A DNA stretch of 64,000 nt from positions 1 through 64,000 of the forward strand of contig CAJTVD010000008.1 of NCBI GenBank assembly GCA_910579495.1. Reading direction: 5' to 3'. Position numbers and translations under genes: made by a program. A model generated the notes under the pieces. That model did no database searches, was not told where the DNA came from, and saw only the letters and a program-made list of their open reading frames with translations. Origin of the DNA: an uncultured Lachnospiraceae bacterium (GTDB lineage: Bacteria; Bacillota; Clostridia; Lachnospirales; Lachnospiraceae). Below, one piece after another: positions 1-8,330 of this stretch (positions are counted from its first letter, which is position 1; each line of letters starts with the position of its first letter).

Positions 1-61
1 TCAATAAAATTCAGCATGATTGTATGGTCAACCACCGAAATGTATGGTAAACTCATACATG

Positions 62-141
62 GAATAACCCTTTCAGTGGTTCGTATCTTTCATAAGTGTG
101 GGAACTTAAGGATACCACAAATCCATGTGAAAGGGTTATTC
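62..141. repeat. Long imperfect palindrome
   Basis: Perfect 14-bp arms GAATAACCCTTTCA (62-75) and TGAAAGGGTTATTC (128-141) enclose 52 bases. Inside, GTGG/CCAC and GTATCTT/AAGGATAC can pair, so most of the 80 bases could fold into one hairpin. It lies exactly where the following DUF3990 gene loses its N-terminal part. It may be a small mobile-element end or a strong RNA hairpin; the sequence does not decide. Confidence 0.6.
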
Positions 142-620
142 TTTTTATTAAAAACTTTCAACTCTCAAGAAATATATTAAATCTAACAGAATTAGATAGC
201 ATACACTGGATTGCAGAATTGATATATAATAGAAAATTAAATGTCCAGGAGAAAGAAGTAGTACAGGATAATATAAAGACCCTTCTTGATAAATATAAGT
301 TAGACACAGGAAAATTTGATATCATCATAGGATACAGGGCTAATGACAGTTATTTTGCATATGCAGAAGCATTTGTATCCGGAACGATTTACAAAGATAC
401 GTTGGAAAAGGCATTGAGGACAGGGGAATTGGGAATACAGGTCTTTATAAAAAGTGAAAAAGCATTTCATAGTTTAAAGAGAATTTTAGTGGAAGAAGTG
501 CCAGAGAAATACAGGGGCTACTTTGTAAAAAGAGATAAAAATGCACGTGACACCTACAGGTCATTAAGTTCAAATCAGGGCAGCAGGGCAGGAAAACAGA
601 CAATCTATGATTTTTTATAG
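96..620 (+). pseudogene. DUF3990 protein, 5'-truncated
   Basis: The reading frame from about residue 20 matches the C-terminal two thirds of DUF3990 proteins, including the FDIIIGYRANDSYFAYAEAF segment and the following GELGIQVFIKSEKAF stretch. The family normally begins with a YHGS-type N-terminal part of about 60 residues, which is absent. A TAA stop lies directly upstream (93-95), and the first codons (GTG at 96, no good ribosome site) derive from the palindrome at 62-141. DUF3990 genes often sit in small DUF3791/DUF3990 gene sets; the next gene, 8 bases on, is a usual partner. I read this as a decayed gene rather than a working short form. The family's biochemical role is not known to me. 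Confidence 0.65.
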
Positions 621-628
621 GAGTTGGC

Positions 629-1129
629 ATGAGAAAGGTATTGGAAGGCTTAGAAGATTTAACCTGTTATGACGAATTTTGGTTAAATAAAGACATGGAA
701 AACATGGGATATTTCTTTGAATATTGTGGTAAATACTGCCAGGAGATACTGGCAGATAATTCATTTGATTTAGATAAAGAAAAGTTTATTGAAGCATTTA
801 TGAAATCTGATTGCAGGGCACTTATGGAAGTAGGGCACCCAACACTGCTATCACAGGCAGCATATGATACAGTGAAGGATTTTATACAGGTAGACAATAA
901 AAATAATATAGAAACATTCAGGTCGAAAGGGGAACAGCCTGAATACAAACATATGCAATTATATTGGGTGGGCTGGATGTATGCATATATTCATTTTATG
1001 AGTAAAGAAAACAGTAAAACAATCATTGAGAAGATGCCTTTAAAAGAAATGCTGATTGATTATAAGATAGGCCATGAAATGGGCAAGGAAACATATTATA
1101 AAAAGATAGGATACCTTTTTGGTAAATAA
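629..1129 (+). CDS. Conserved hypothetical DUF3990-linked protein
   Basis: A 166-residue soluble protein with no signal peptide or membrane segment. Start ATG at 629 is preceded by AGGAG. The central MQLYWVGWMYAYIHFMS segment and the C-terminal KIGHEMGKETYYKKIGYLFGK tail resemble the third member of DUF3791/DUF3990 gene sets found throughout Clostridia. The base composition is AT-rich like the fragment before it and unlike the GC-richer kinase gene after it, which suggests that 1-1130 is an acquired patch. Function unknown; the pairing recalls a toxin-antitoxin-like unit, but no sequence feature proves this. Confidence 0.6.
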   Translation: MRKVLEGLEDLTCYDEFWLNKDMENMGYFFEYCGKYCQEILADNSFDLDKEKFIEAFMKSDCRALMEVGHPTLLSQAAYDTVKDFIQVDNKNNIETFRSKGEQPEYKHMQLYWVGWMYAYIHFMSKENSKTIIEKMPLKEMLIDYKIGHEMGKETYYKKIGYLFGK

Positions 1130-1205
1130 AGTTTATAAACAGGTAAAAAATATAAACCAGTTATTCAAAATCAGGAGCAACGGCAAAAATTTCATGAGTT
1201 CATAA

Positions 1206-1234
1206 TTGAGTTTGGCGATGATTTATGATATTAT
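1206..1234 (+). promoter_or_regulatory. Candidate promoter for the kinase operon
   Basis: TTGAGT (1206-1211), 17-base spacer, TATTAT (1229-1234). A 12-codon reading frame with its own GAAGAGG site starts at 1281 and stops at 1319, just before the kinase start; it might couple translation but has no other support. Confidence 0.4.
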
Positions 1235-1341
1235 AAAGGTGGTAAATGGGGTAAAACATTGGAAGAGGGGTATGTAGTGTATGAAATTTAAAAGTGGCGT
1301 TGGCTATTGCTTCACATAGCAGCGTGAGGGGCGTGCCGATT

Positions 1342-2820
1342 ATGGCTGATATCAGAGCATTTCTTGGAAAATTTAAAATAACGCGGAGCCTGAAGGTTCG
1401 CTTATTTGTCATTATGTTCCTGCTGGGCATAGCGCCCAGCATCTTTATCAGGGCGGGGATATTGGAAAATTATGAAAGCCGGGCCGTGGAGGTGCGCACC
1501 TCCGATGTGCAGACACAGCTCCGGATCATTGCCAATCATCTGATCACCTATAATTATCTCCAGGACACATCATCGGAAGTGATCGGGGCGGAGTTAGAGC
1601 AGCTCTCCAACCTGTATAACGGACGAGTCCTTATTATCAACGGAAATCTAAAGATCATCAAAGACACCTACGGCATCAGTGAGGGAAAGACCATCATTTC
1701 GGAAGAAGTTATCCGGTGCATGAAAGGGACAAACACTGTTAATTATGATGCGGTCAACGGCTTTATTGAGCTTACCATCCCAATTGTGGAAACGGTATCC
1801 GCCCAGACTGCCACCCAGGAGCTGCCGGAGGGAACTGAGCTGGTAAGGGGCGTCATGCTAACCAGTGTTTCCACAGATACCATTGTGGCTACCATTGACA
1901 TTCTCAACAGGAAAGCGCTGATTGTGGAGATCATTATGGTGGTGGTGATTTTCGCCCTTGCCCTGGTGCTGGTGCAGATCCTGATCCGTCCTTTTGAGCG
2001 GGTGACCAAAGCTATCAGCGAAGTGAAAGAGGGCTATACCAACGAACCTATATCGGTGCCTGACTATCTGGAAACAGAGCATATTGTGGACGCCTTTAAC
2101 AGCCTGTTAGAGCGCATGAAAGCCCTGGACGATTCCAGGAAGGAGTTTGTGGCCAATGTGTCCCACGAATTAAAGACGCCCATCACTTCCGTGAAGGTAT
2201 TGGCAGATTCCCTGCTTGCCCAGCAGGATGCACCGGCAGAGCTTTACCGTGAATTTATGAAAGACATTGCGGAAGAAATCGAGCGGGAGGACAAGATCAT
2301 CAACGACCTCCTGGCCCTGGTAAAGCTGGAGAAGACAGCGGCGCAGCTAAATATCAGCGTTATCAATATCAATGAGCTTACGGAGATTATCCTAAAAAGG
2401 CTCCGTCCCATTGCAAGGAAAAAAAATATTGAGGTAACGCTGATTAGCAAGCGGGAAGTGACGGCGGAAGTGGACGAGGTGAAAATGTCCCTGATCCTCA
2501 CTAACCTGGTGGAAAATGCCATTAAATACAACCAGGAGCAGGGAAAAGTGGAGGTTACCCTGGATGCGGACCATCAGTTTTTTACGGTACAGGTGGCGGA
2601 TACGGGAATCGGCATCCCGGAGGATGCCATCAACCACATTTACGAGCGTTTTTACCGGGCGGACAAATCCCATTCCAAAGAAATCGGCGGCACCGGGCTG
2701 GGGCTTGCCATTACGAGAAGCGCGCTTGTCCTGCATAGGGGCTCTGTTAAGGTGGACAGCAAGGTGGGGGAAGGCTCTGTGTTTACGGTAAAGATTCCCC
2801 TTACCAGGGTTTTAGTATAA
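1342..2820 (+). CDS. HAMP sensor histidine kinase
   Basis: Membrane sensor kinase of 492 residues from ATG 1342 (GAGGGG 11 bases upstream; a GTG at 1294 is a weaker start). One membrane segment near residues 16-34, an extracellular sensor region to about 190, a second membrane segment near 200-220, then HAMP, the HisKA phospho-site motif ANVSHELKTPITSVK, and HATPase_c with N, G1 (DTGIGIP) and G2 (GGTGLGLAI) boxes. The family autophosphorylates the His in SHELKTP and passes the phosphate to an OmpR-type regulator. No response regulator gene is adjacent: upstream is the AT-rich DUF3990 patch. The GerMN lipoprotein follows after 13 bases, so the two are probably co-transcribed. Confidence 0.9.
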   Translation: MADIRAFLGKFKITRSLKVRLFVIMFLLGIAPSIFIRAGILENYESRAVEVRTSDVQTQLRIIANHLITYNYLQDTSSEVIGAELEQLSNLYNGRVLIINGNLKIIKDTYGISEGKTIISEEVIRCMKGTNTVNYDAVNGFIELTIPIVETVSAQTATQELPEGTELVRGVMLTSVSTDTIVATIDILNRKALIVEIIMVVVIFALALVLVQILIRPFERVTKAISEVKEGYTNEPISVPDYLETEHIVDAFNSLLERMKALDDSRKEFVANVSHELKTPITSVKVLADSLLAQQDAPAELYREFMKDIAEEIEREDKIINDLLALVKLEKTAAQLNISVININELTEIILKRLRPIARKKNIEVTLISKREVTAEVDEVKMSLILTNLVENAIKYNQEQGKVEVTLDADHQFFTVQVADTGIGIPEDAINHIYERFYRADKSHSKEIGGTGLGLAITRSALVLHRGSVKVDSKVGEGSVFTVKIPLTRVLV

Positions 2821-2833
2821 AAGGAGCGGTATT

Positions 2834-3757
2834 TTGATAAAAAAGGGAAAATATTTTCTCCTGCTTTTCCTGGTGGCAGCGGCTCTTTGTGCCTGCAGCC
2901 TGGGGGAGCGGGAAAAGCCGGGAAAGACTTATAAGATTTATTGTGTGAATAATAATGAAACGGGGATATCCTCTTATGAATACACAACCCAGGCTGCCCA
3001 AAAGGAATTATTGGCGGCAGAATTCTTAGGGCAGCTTGGGGCAGCCTCCGAAAAGCTGGAATACAAAGCGCCCCTGTCCGGCTCCTTCCAGCTTTTGGAT
3101 TATACTGTGGGGGAAGACCAGCTGACCCTGAGCTTTGACGAAAACTATAAACTGCAGCCAGTGACCACAGAGGTCCTTGTGCGTGCAGCCATTGTAAGGA
3201 CCCTTACCCAGATAGAGGGGATACAGTATGTATCCTTCCAAATCCGGGATGAGCCCCTCACCGATGCTTCCGGTGCAGTGATCGGCTATATGGGAGGGGA
3301 CATGTTTATTGATAATGCAGGGAATGAGATCAATACCTATGAGAAAGTAAAGCTGACCCTTTATCTTGCCAATGAAAAGGGAGACGCCCTGAAAAAAATC
3401 AACCGTTCGGTGGTTTACAGCAGCAATATTTCCATGGAGCGCCTGGTGGTAGAACAGCTCATTGCAGGGCCGGGTGAAAATGAAAAGGTTTTTCCCACCA
3501 TTAATCCCGATACGAAGATCGTCACTGTAAACGTAAAGGATGGTATATGTTATGTAAACCTGGATGGTACTTTTCTCACCCAGATTTATAACGTAACCTC
3601 TGATGTCACTATTTATTCTATTGCCAATTCCCTGGCGGAGCTGCCCAATGTGAATAAGGTGCAGATATCCATTAACGGGGATTCCAATATGAACTATAAG
3701 GAAAATATCAGCCTGTCAACAGTGTTTGAGAGAAACCTGGAGCTGGTGGAGCAATAG
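2834..3757 (+). CDS. GerMN-domain lipoprotein
   Basis: A 307-residue secreted lipoprotein. TTG start at 2834 follows an AAGGAG site (2821-2826). The N-terminus has a Lys-rich head, a hydrophobic stretch and the lipobox LCAC, predicting lipidation at Cys21. Two GerMN-type repeats follow, roughly residues 50-165 and 175-300; the second contains ERLVVEQLIAGPGENEKVFP and VNLDGTFL, typical of the domain found in GerM, a protein needed for spore assembly and germination in Bacillus. The placement after a sensor kinase and before comEC looks like one operon. The exact role outside Bacillus is not established, so I give no gene symbol. Confidence 0.85.
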   Translation: MIKKGKYFLLLFLVAAALCACSLGEREKPGKTYKIYCVNNNETGISSYEYTTQAAQKELLAAEFLGQLGAASEKLEYKAPLSGSFQLLDYTVGEDQLTLSFDENYKLQPVTTEVLVRAAIVRTLTQIEGIQYVSFQIRDEPLTDASGAVIGYMGGDMFIDNAGNEINTYEKVKLTLYLANEKGDALKKINRSVVYSSNISMERLVVEQLIAGPGENEKVFPTINPDTKIVTVNVKDGICYVNLDGTFLTQIYNVTSDVTIYSIANSLAELPNVNKVQISINGDSNMNYKENISLSTVFERNLELVEQ

Positions 3758-3835
3758 GGAATGGGGCAGGGAGCCTGTGCCGGCGCGGTATGCACAGGCT
3801 TTTGGGAACATATGCCGCGCAGAAATGAGGCGCTT

Positions 3836-6061
3836 ATGGTTAAACGCCCGCTGGGGCTGGGCTGTTTCGGGGCGGCAGTGGTTTTGTTCCTGCTGACCCT
3901 CCTGCATCCTGCCCCTTATACAGATTACGGGGCTTTCCAGAGGGAAAGGGTAACCGTAACGGGCATTGTGTACAAGAAGGAGACTGCCACGCAGCAAGGG
4001 GAGAAGGTGTTGGCGCTGTATTTAAAGAGCGCCAAGGGAACCCGGGCACCGGCTGCGGGGGAGGATACCGGGCCTGCTTTCCAGCGGGTACTGTGTTATT
4101 TAAAAGCCGGGCAAGAGGAGCCTGAAATGGGCGCGGCGGTACGGCTCCAGGGAACCTTATCAGTGTTTGAAAGGGGATCAAATCCAGGCCAGTTCGATGC
4201 CTGGTCTTATTATCAGATATCTAAAATTTCTTACCGCCTGAATCAGGCGATGATCTTAGCAAAAACCAGAAGCTATAACCGATTAGGGGAAATGTGCTAT
4301 CAGCTTAAGGGATTCCTGGCAGGAAAGCTGGAGGGATGCCTTTCCCCGGATGCCTGCGGGGTGATGCAGGCAATGCTGCTTGGGGAGAAGGGCAACATAG
4401 GGCAGGAGCTGAAGGCCCTTTACCAGCAAAACGGGATCGCCCATATACTTGCTATTTCAGGGCTGCATGTTTCCCTCCTTGGCATGGGCCTTTACAGGCT
4501 GCTGCGGAAGTGCGGCGCACCCATGAAAGGGGCCGCGGCGGTTTCATCCCTGTTCCTGTTTTTATATGTGATGACAGTGGGCCTTTCCGTTTCTTCTGTG
4601 AGGGCTGCCGTGATGTTTGCCTTCCATATGGCTGCGGTTCTCTTAGAGCGTACTTATGATATGCTCACAGCGGCGGCAGTTGCGGCGGTACTGATCCTGG
4701 CAGGGCAGCCTCTCTATTTATACCACAGCGGTTTTTTGTTTTCTTTTGGCTGTGTGTTTGGCATTGGCCTGGTGCTGCCAGGGCTTTTGGAAGGGAAATA
4801 CATGAATATCCCGCCCATAAAAGCAGTGATGGGGGGACTTGGCATGGCGGCAATCACCCTGCCGGTATATCTTTGGTTCTATTATCAGTTTCCGGTTTAT
4901 TCTGTTTTTTTAAACCTTCTGGTGATCCCCCTTATGGCTGTCCTCATGGGGGCAGGGCTGCTTTTGCTCCTTACCCAGCTTCTGTGTCCGGGGGCAGGGG
5001 AGGTGCCTGCATTTTTGGTCCAGGGGATTCTGGAGATTTACCGGGGAGCCTGCCAGGCCTGCCAGGGGCTTCCCGGGAATTTACTCACGCCCGGGCAGCC
5101 TGCCCCCTGGCAGATTATGGTTTATCTTCTGTTGGCGGCTGCCATGGTTATGCTGGGGAAAAGGATCAGGCCGCTGGCCCGCTGGGGGATTATGGCGCTG
5201 GCTGTGCTGGTGTTGGTGCTCTCTCCCAGGAGAGGGCTGACGGTGGCATTTCTGGACGTAGGGCAGGGAGATTGCATTTACATTGAAAACGGCAATGGGG
5301 GCCGTTACCTGGTGGATGGGGGAAGCTCTTCTGTTTCCCGTGTGGGAAAGTACCGGGTGATACCCTTCCTGAAATCCCAGGGGGCGTCCCGGCTGGAAGG
5401 GATAATCGTAACCCATCCCGACGAGGATCATTGTAACGGCATCCGGGAGGTGCTGGAAACCGGGCGCCAGGAGGGGATTTCGGTGTCAAATCTGGTGCTG
5501 CCGGATGTGAAGGAGGGGCTGAAAAACCAGGCTTACCGGGAATTGGAGGAGACGGCCCGCCGGGGCGGCGTCCCGGTTTCCTATATCAGCAGAGGGCAGA
5601 AAATAGAAAACGGGGGGCTTACCATTACCTGCTTAAGCCCTGTAAGGGGAGAGGACTACCAGGGAACCAACGAGTATTCTGTGGTGCTGGGGCTTTCCTA
5701 TGGGGCTTTCCGCGCCATGCTCACAGGAGACTTAGAAGGCCCAGGGGAGCAGGAACTGGTGCAGTTCCTGGAAGAGGAAGGGCTGGGAGGGCTCACAGTT
5801 TTAAAGGCAGCCCACCACGGATCAAAAGCCTCCACGCCGGATGAACTTCTGGACAGCCAGCGTCCTGCCTATACGGTCATATCCTGCGGAAAAAACAACT
5901 CCTACGGGCATCCCCATAAAGAACTTACAGGCAGGCTGGAAGCCCATGGCACAAAGATTCTCATTACTTATGAAACCGGGGCTGTGCGCTTTTGCACAGA
6001 CGGCAGGAGGGTATCGGTCTTCCAGTTCCTGGATCCCGGGGGCGGTAAAGAAAGGCGGTAG
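3836..6061 (+). CDS. comEC: ComEC/Rec2 DNA uptake channel
   Basis: An inner-membrane protein (741 residues from ATG 3836; in-frame starts at 3761 and 3812 are also possible) that in competent bacteria carries single-stranded DNA across the membrane. Order: N-terminal membrane hairpin, DUF4131-like extracellular part, competence domain with many membrane helices (about residues 170-450, including HILAISGLHVSLLG), and a C-terminal metallo-beta-lactamase-like domain with FLDVGQGDC, VTHPDEDHCNG, AAHHGSKAS and GHPHKE. The metal-ligand motifs look intact. It follows the GerMN gene closely and precedes holA by 50 bases, a linkage common in Clostridia. Competence in this organism is not shown by the window. 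Confidence 0.93.
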   Translation: MVKRPLGLGCFGAAVVLFLLTLLHPAPYTDYGAFQRERVTVTGIVYKKETATQQGEKVLALYLKSAKGTRAPAAGEDTGPAFQRVLCYLKAGQEEPEMGAAVRLQGTLSVFERGSNPGQFDAWSYYQISKISYRLNQAMILAKTRSYNRLGEMCYQLKGFLAGKLEGCLSPDACGVMQAMLLGEKGNIGQELKALYQQNGIAHILAISGLHVSLLGMGLYRLLRKCGAPMKGAAAVSSLFLFLYVMTVGLSVSSVRAAVMFAFHMAAVLLERTYDMLTAAAVAAVLILAGQPLYLYHSGFLFSFGCVFGIGLVLPGLLEGKYMNIPPIKAVMGGLGMAAITLPVYLWFYYQFPVYSVFLNLLVIPLMAVLMGAGLLLLLTQLLCPGAGEVPAFLVQGILEIYRGACQACQGLPGNLLTPGQPAPWQIMVYLLLAAAMVMLGKRIRPLARWGIMALAVLVLVLSPRRGLTVAFLDVGQGDCIYIENGNGGRYLVDGGSSSVSRVGKYRVIPFLKSQGASRLEGIIVTHPDEDHCNGIREVLETGRQEGISVSNLVLPDVKEGLKNQAYRELEETARRGGVPVSYISRGQKIENGGLTITCLSPVRGEDYQGTNEYSVVLGLSYGAFRAMLTGDLEGPGEQELVQFLEEEGLGGLTVLKAAHHGSKASTPDELLDSQRPAYTVISCGKNNSYGHPHKELTGRLEAHGTKILITYETGAVRFCTDGRRVSVFQFLDPGGGKERR

Positions 6062-6111
6062 AAAACCCGGCGGCTTAATGCTATAATGAAAAGCAGATTG
6101 GGAGGAAAATC

Positions 6112-7092
6112 ATGCAGCGTTTAAATGAGGACATTAAAACCGGACAGTTTCATCAGATGTACCTGCTCTACGGGGAGGAAGCCTATCTGCGCAGGCAGTA
6201 CCGGGACCGGCTGAAAGAGGCAATGGTTGGCAGCGATACGATGAACTATCATTATTACGAAGGGAAAGACATCCCCCTGGGGGCGGTGATCGACCAGGCG
6301 GAGACCCTTCCCTTTTTTGCGGACAGGCGCCTGGTGGTGCTGGAAAACAGCGGCCTGTTCAAAAGCGGCGGGGAGGCCTTAGCAGAGTATCTCTCAGCCC
6401 CCGCCCAGGATACTTATTTTCTGTTTGTGGAGGCAGAGGTGGACAAAAGAAGCCGCCTGTATAAGACCCTCCAGGCAAAGGGATGTGCGGTAAAGTTTGA
6501 TATTCAGGACGAGGATACCTTAAAGCGCTGGATATTGGGCATGGTAAAGAAAGAAAACAAAAAAATATCCCAGCCAGCCCTGAATTTCCTCCTGGAAAAG
6601 ACAGGCACGGATATGGAAAATATCCGCAAGGAAATGGAAAAGCTGTTCTGTTACTGCCTGGACAGGGAGGCCCTTAGGGAAGAGGACATAGATGAGATTT
6701 GTACCAAGCGGATTGGGAACCACATTTTTGACATGGTCAGCGCTATCGCTGAAAAAAAGCAGCGGCAGGCGCTGGAGCTGTACTATGAGCTTTTGGCCCA
6801 AAAGGAGCCGCCTATGCGGATATTATTTCTCATCGCCCGGCAGTTTAACCTGCTGTTACAGGTAAAGGAGCTTCGGGGAAAGAGCCTTCCCAACAAGGCC
6901 ATCGGGGAAAAGGTGGGGCTGCCGGGATTTATTGCCGGAAAATATGTGGCCCAGGCCTCGCGCTTCCGGGCAGAGGAAATCAGGGATGCCCTGGAAGCCT
7001 GTGTAACCGCGGAGGAAGATATCAAGACAGGCAGGCTCAACGACCATATAAGCGTGGAGATGCTGATTGTCAAATACAGCGGCGGGGCTTAA
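6112..7092 (+). CDS. holA: DNA polymerase III subunit delta
   Basis: Clamp-loader subunit (326 residues) that opens the beta sliding clamp as part of the DnaX complex. The N-terminus LYGEEAYLRRQYRDRLKEAM and the C-terminal FNLLLQVKELRGK and AEEDIKTGRLNDHISVEMLI segments fit HolA throughout, and the length is normal. ATG at 6112 follows GGAGGAAAATC. The gene sits directly after comEC, as in many Clostridia. Confidence 0.93.
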   Translation: MQRLNEDIKTGQFHQMYLLYGEEAYLRRQYRDRLKEAMVGSDTMNYHYYEGKDIPLGAVIDQAETLPFFADRRLVVLENSGLFKSGGEALAEYLSAPAQDTYFLFVEAEVDKRSRLYKTLQAKGCAVKFDIQDEDTLKRWILGMVKKENKKISQPALNFLLEKTGTDMENIRKEMEKLFCYCLDREALREEDIDEICTKRIGNHIFDMVSAIAEKKQRQALELYYELLAQKEPPMRILFLIARQFNLLLQVKELRGKSLPNKAIGEKVGLPGFIAGKYVAQASRFRAEEIRDALEACVTAEEDIKTGRLNDHISVEMLIVKYSGGA

Positions 7093-7144
7093 AGCCCGGG
7101 GCAGGTTCCATATGGTGTGGCCCCAAAGCGGCATGGAGGGTAAA

Positions 7145-8212
7145 ATGGAGAAAAGTAATATGACCACCCTGTGTTATATAGAGAGGGATCACCAGTATCT
7201 CATGCTCCACAGGGTTTCAAAAAAGAAGGATGTAAATAAGGATAAATGGATTGGGATTGGAGGGCATTTTGAGGCGGATGAAAGCCCGGAGGAATGTCTG
7301 CTTCGGGAGGCAAAGGAGGAGACGGGGCTTATCCTTACTTCCTACCGCTTCCGGGGGATTGTTACCTTCTGCTATACCGGCTGTCCTGTGGAATATATGT
7401 GCCTTTATACGGCGGACGGGTTTGAAGGTACCTTGCAGGAATGTGACGAGGGCAGGCTGGAATGGGTGGATAAGGATAAAGTTTCCGGGCTGAATTTATG
7501 GGACGGGGATCTTTTCTTCCTGGAGCTTTTAAGAAAGGACGCCCCGTTCTTTTCCCTAAAGCTCTGCTACCGGGGAGAAAACTGCTTCTGGTACAGGGGC
7601 GTGCTGGACGGCAGGGAACTGGAGCTTTTGGACATTTGCGGGGCGGATGGGAGTCCTACAGGCCATGTAAAGGAAAGGGGGATGGTGCACAGGGACGGGG
7701 ATTGCCACAGAACCGTGCATGTGTGGGTGGTAAGAAAAACACCAGGGGGAGGGGCCCAGCTGCTGCTGCAAAAGAGAAGCCGGGAAAAGGACGCCTATCC
7801 CGGCTGCTATGATATTTCTGCGGCGGGGCATATCCGTGCGGGGGATGAATGGGAAATCTCCGCCCTGCGGGAGCTGGAGGAAGAGCTGGGGATACAGGCG
7901 CAAAGAGAGGAACTGCGCTTTATTGGCTACCATGAAGGGTATGTGGAGGCGGTTTTCTGGGGGCAGCCCTTTAAGGACAGGGAGGTCAGTGCCGTGTATC
8001 TATATGAAAAACCTGTGGATACGGGAGGGCTCATCCTGCAAAAAGGGGAGGTGGAGGAAGTCCTCTTTATGGAGTATGGGAAAATATGGGAAGGTATCAG
8101 GGATGGGAGCCTGCCAAACTGTATTTACCCGGAAGAGCTTTTTATGATAAAAAAGGCCTTGGCACCGGGGTATGAGGGGGAGGGCGTCTGGGTAAAAGAG
8201 GGAAGCTGGTAA
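7145..8212 (+). CDS. Double Nudix hydrolase
   Basis: Two Nudix domains in one chain of 355 residues, from ATG 7145 with GGAGGG at 7135-7140. Domain 1 (about 1-135) resembles MutT-type 8-oxo-dGTP diphosphatases, with a full Nudix box beginning GHFEADESPEECLLREAKEE. Domain 2 (about 170-330) resembles the IPP-isomerase-like Nudix group found with YfcD-type proteins; its box begins GHIRAGDEWEISALRELEEE, where the first canonical Glu is Asp. Metal-binding REXXEE residues are present in both. The likely role of domain 1 is nucleotide pool cleaning; the substrate of domain 2 cannot be read from sequence. The C-terminal 20 residues lie outside either domain. Confidence 0.88.
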   Translation: MEKSNMTTLCYIERDHQYLMLHRVSKKKDVNKDKWIGIGGHFEADESPEECLLREAKEETGLILTSYRFRGIVTFCYTGCPVEYMCLYTADGFEGTLQECDEGRLEWVDKDKVSGLNLWDGDLFFLELLRKDAPFFSLKLCYRGENCFWYRGVLDGRELELLDICGADGSPTGHVKERGMVHRDGDCHRTVHVWVVRKTPGGGAQLLLQKRSREKDAYPGCYDISAAGHIRAGDEWEISALRELEEELGIQAQREELRFIGYHEGYVEAVFWGQPFKDREVSAVYLYEKPVDTGGLILQKGEVEEVLFMEYGKIWEGIRDGSLPNCIYPEELFMIKKALAPGYEGEGVWVKEGSW

Positions 8213-8260
8213 ACTGTTGAATGGGCAAAAAGTTTTAATAAATTGTTTAGATTGGCGTAA

Positions 8261-8289
8261 TTGACTTTTCTGGTGGGGAGCGGTAAATT
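8261..8289 (+). promoter_or_regulatory. Candidate ftsH promoter
   Basis: TTGACT (8261-8266), 17-base spacer, TAAATT (8284-8289). It lies 42 bases before the ftsH start, and a GGAG site stands at 8320-8323. The -10 box is only a moderate match. Confidence 0.4.
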
Positions 8290-8330
8290 TTTCTATAAAG
8301 ACATTCACTTTAAAGATAAGGAGACGCCCT

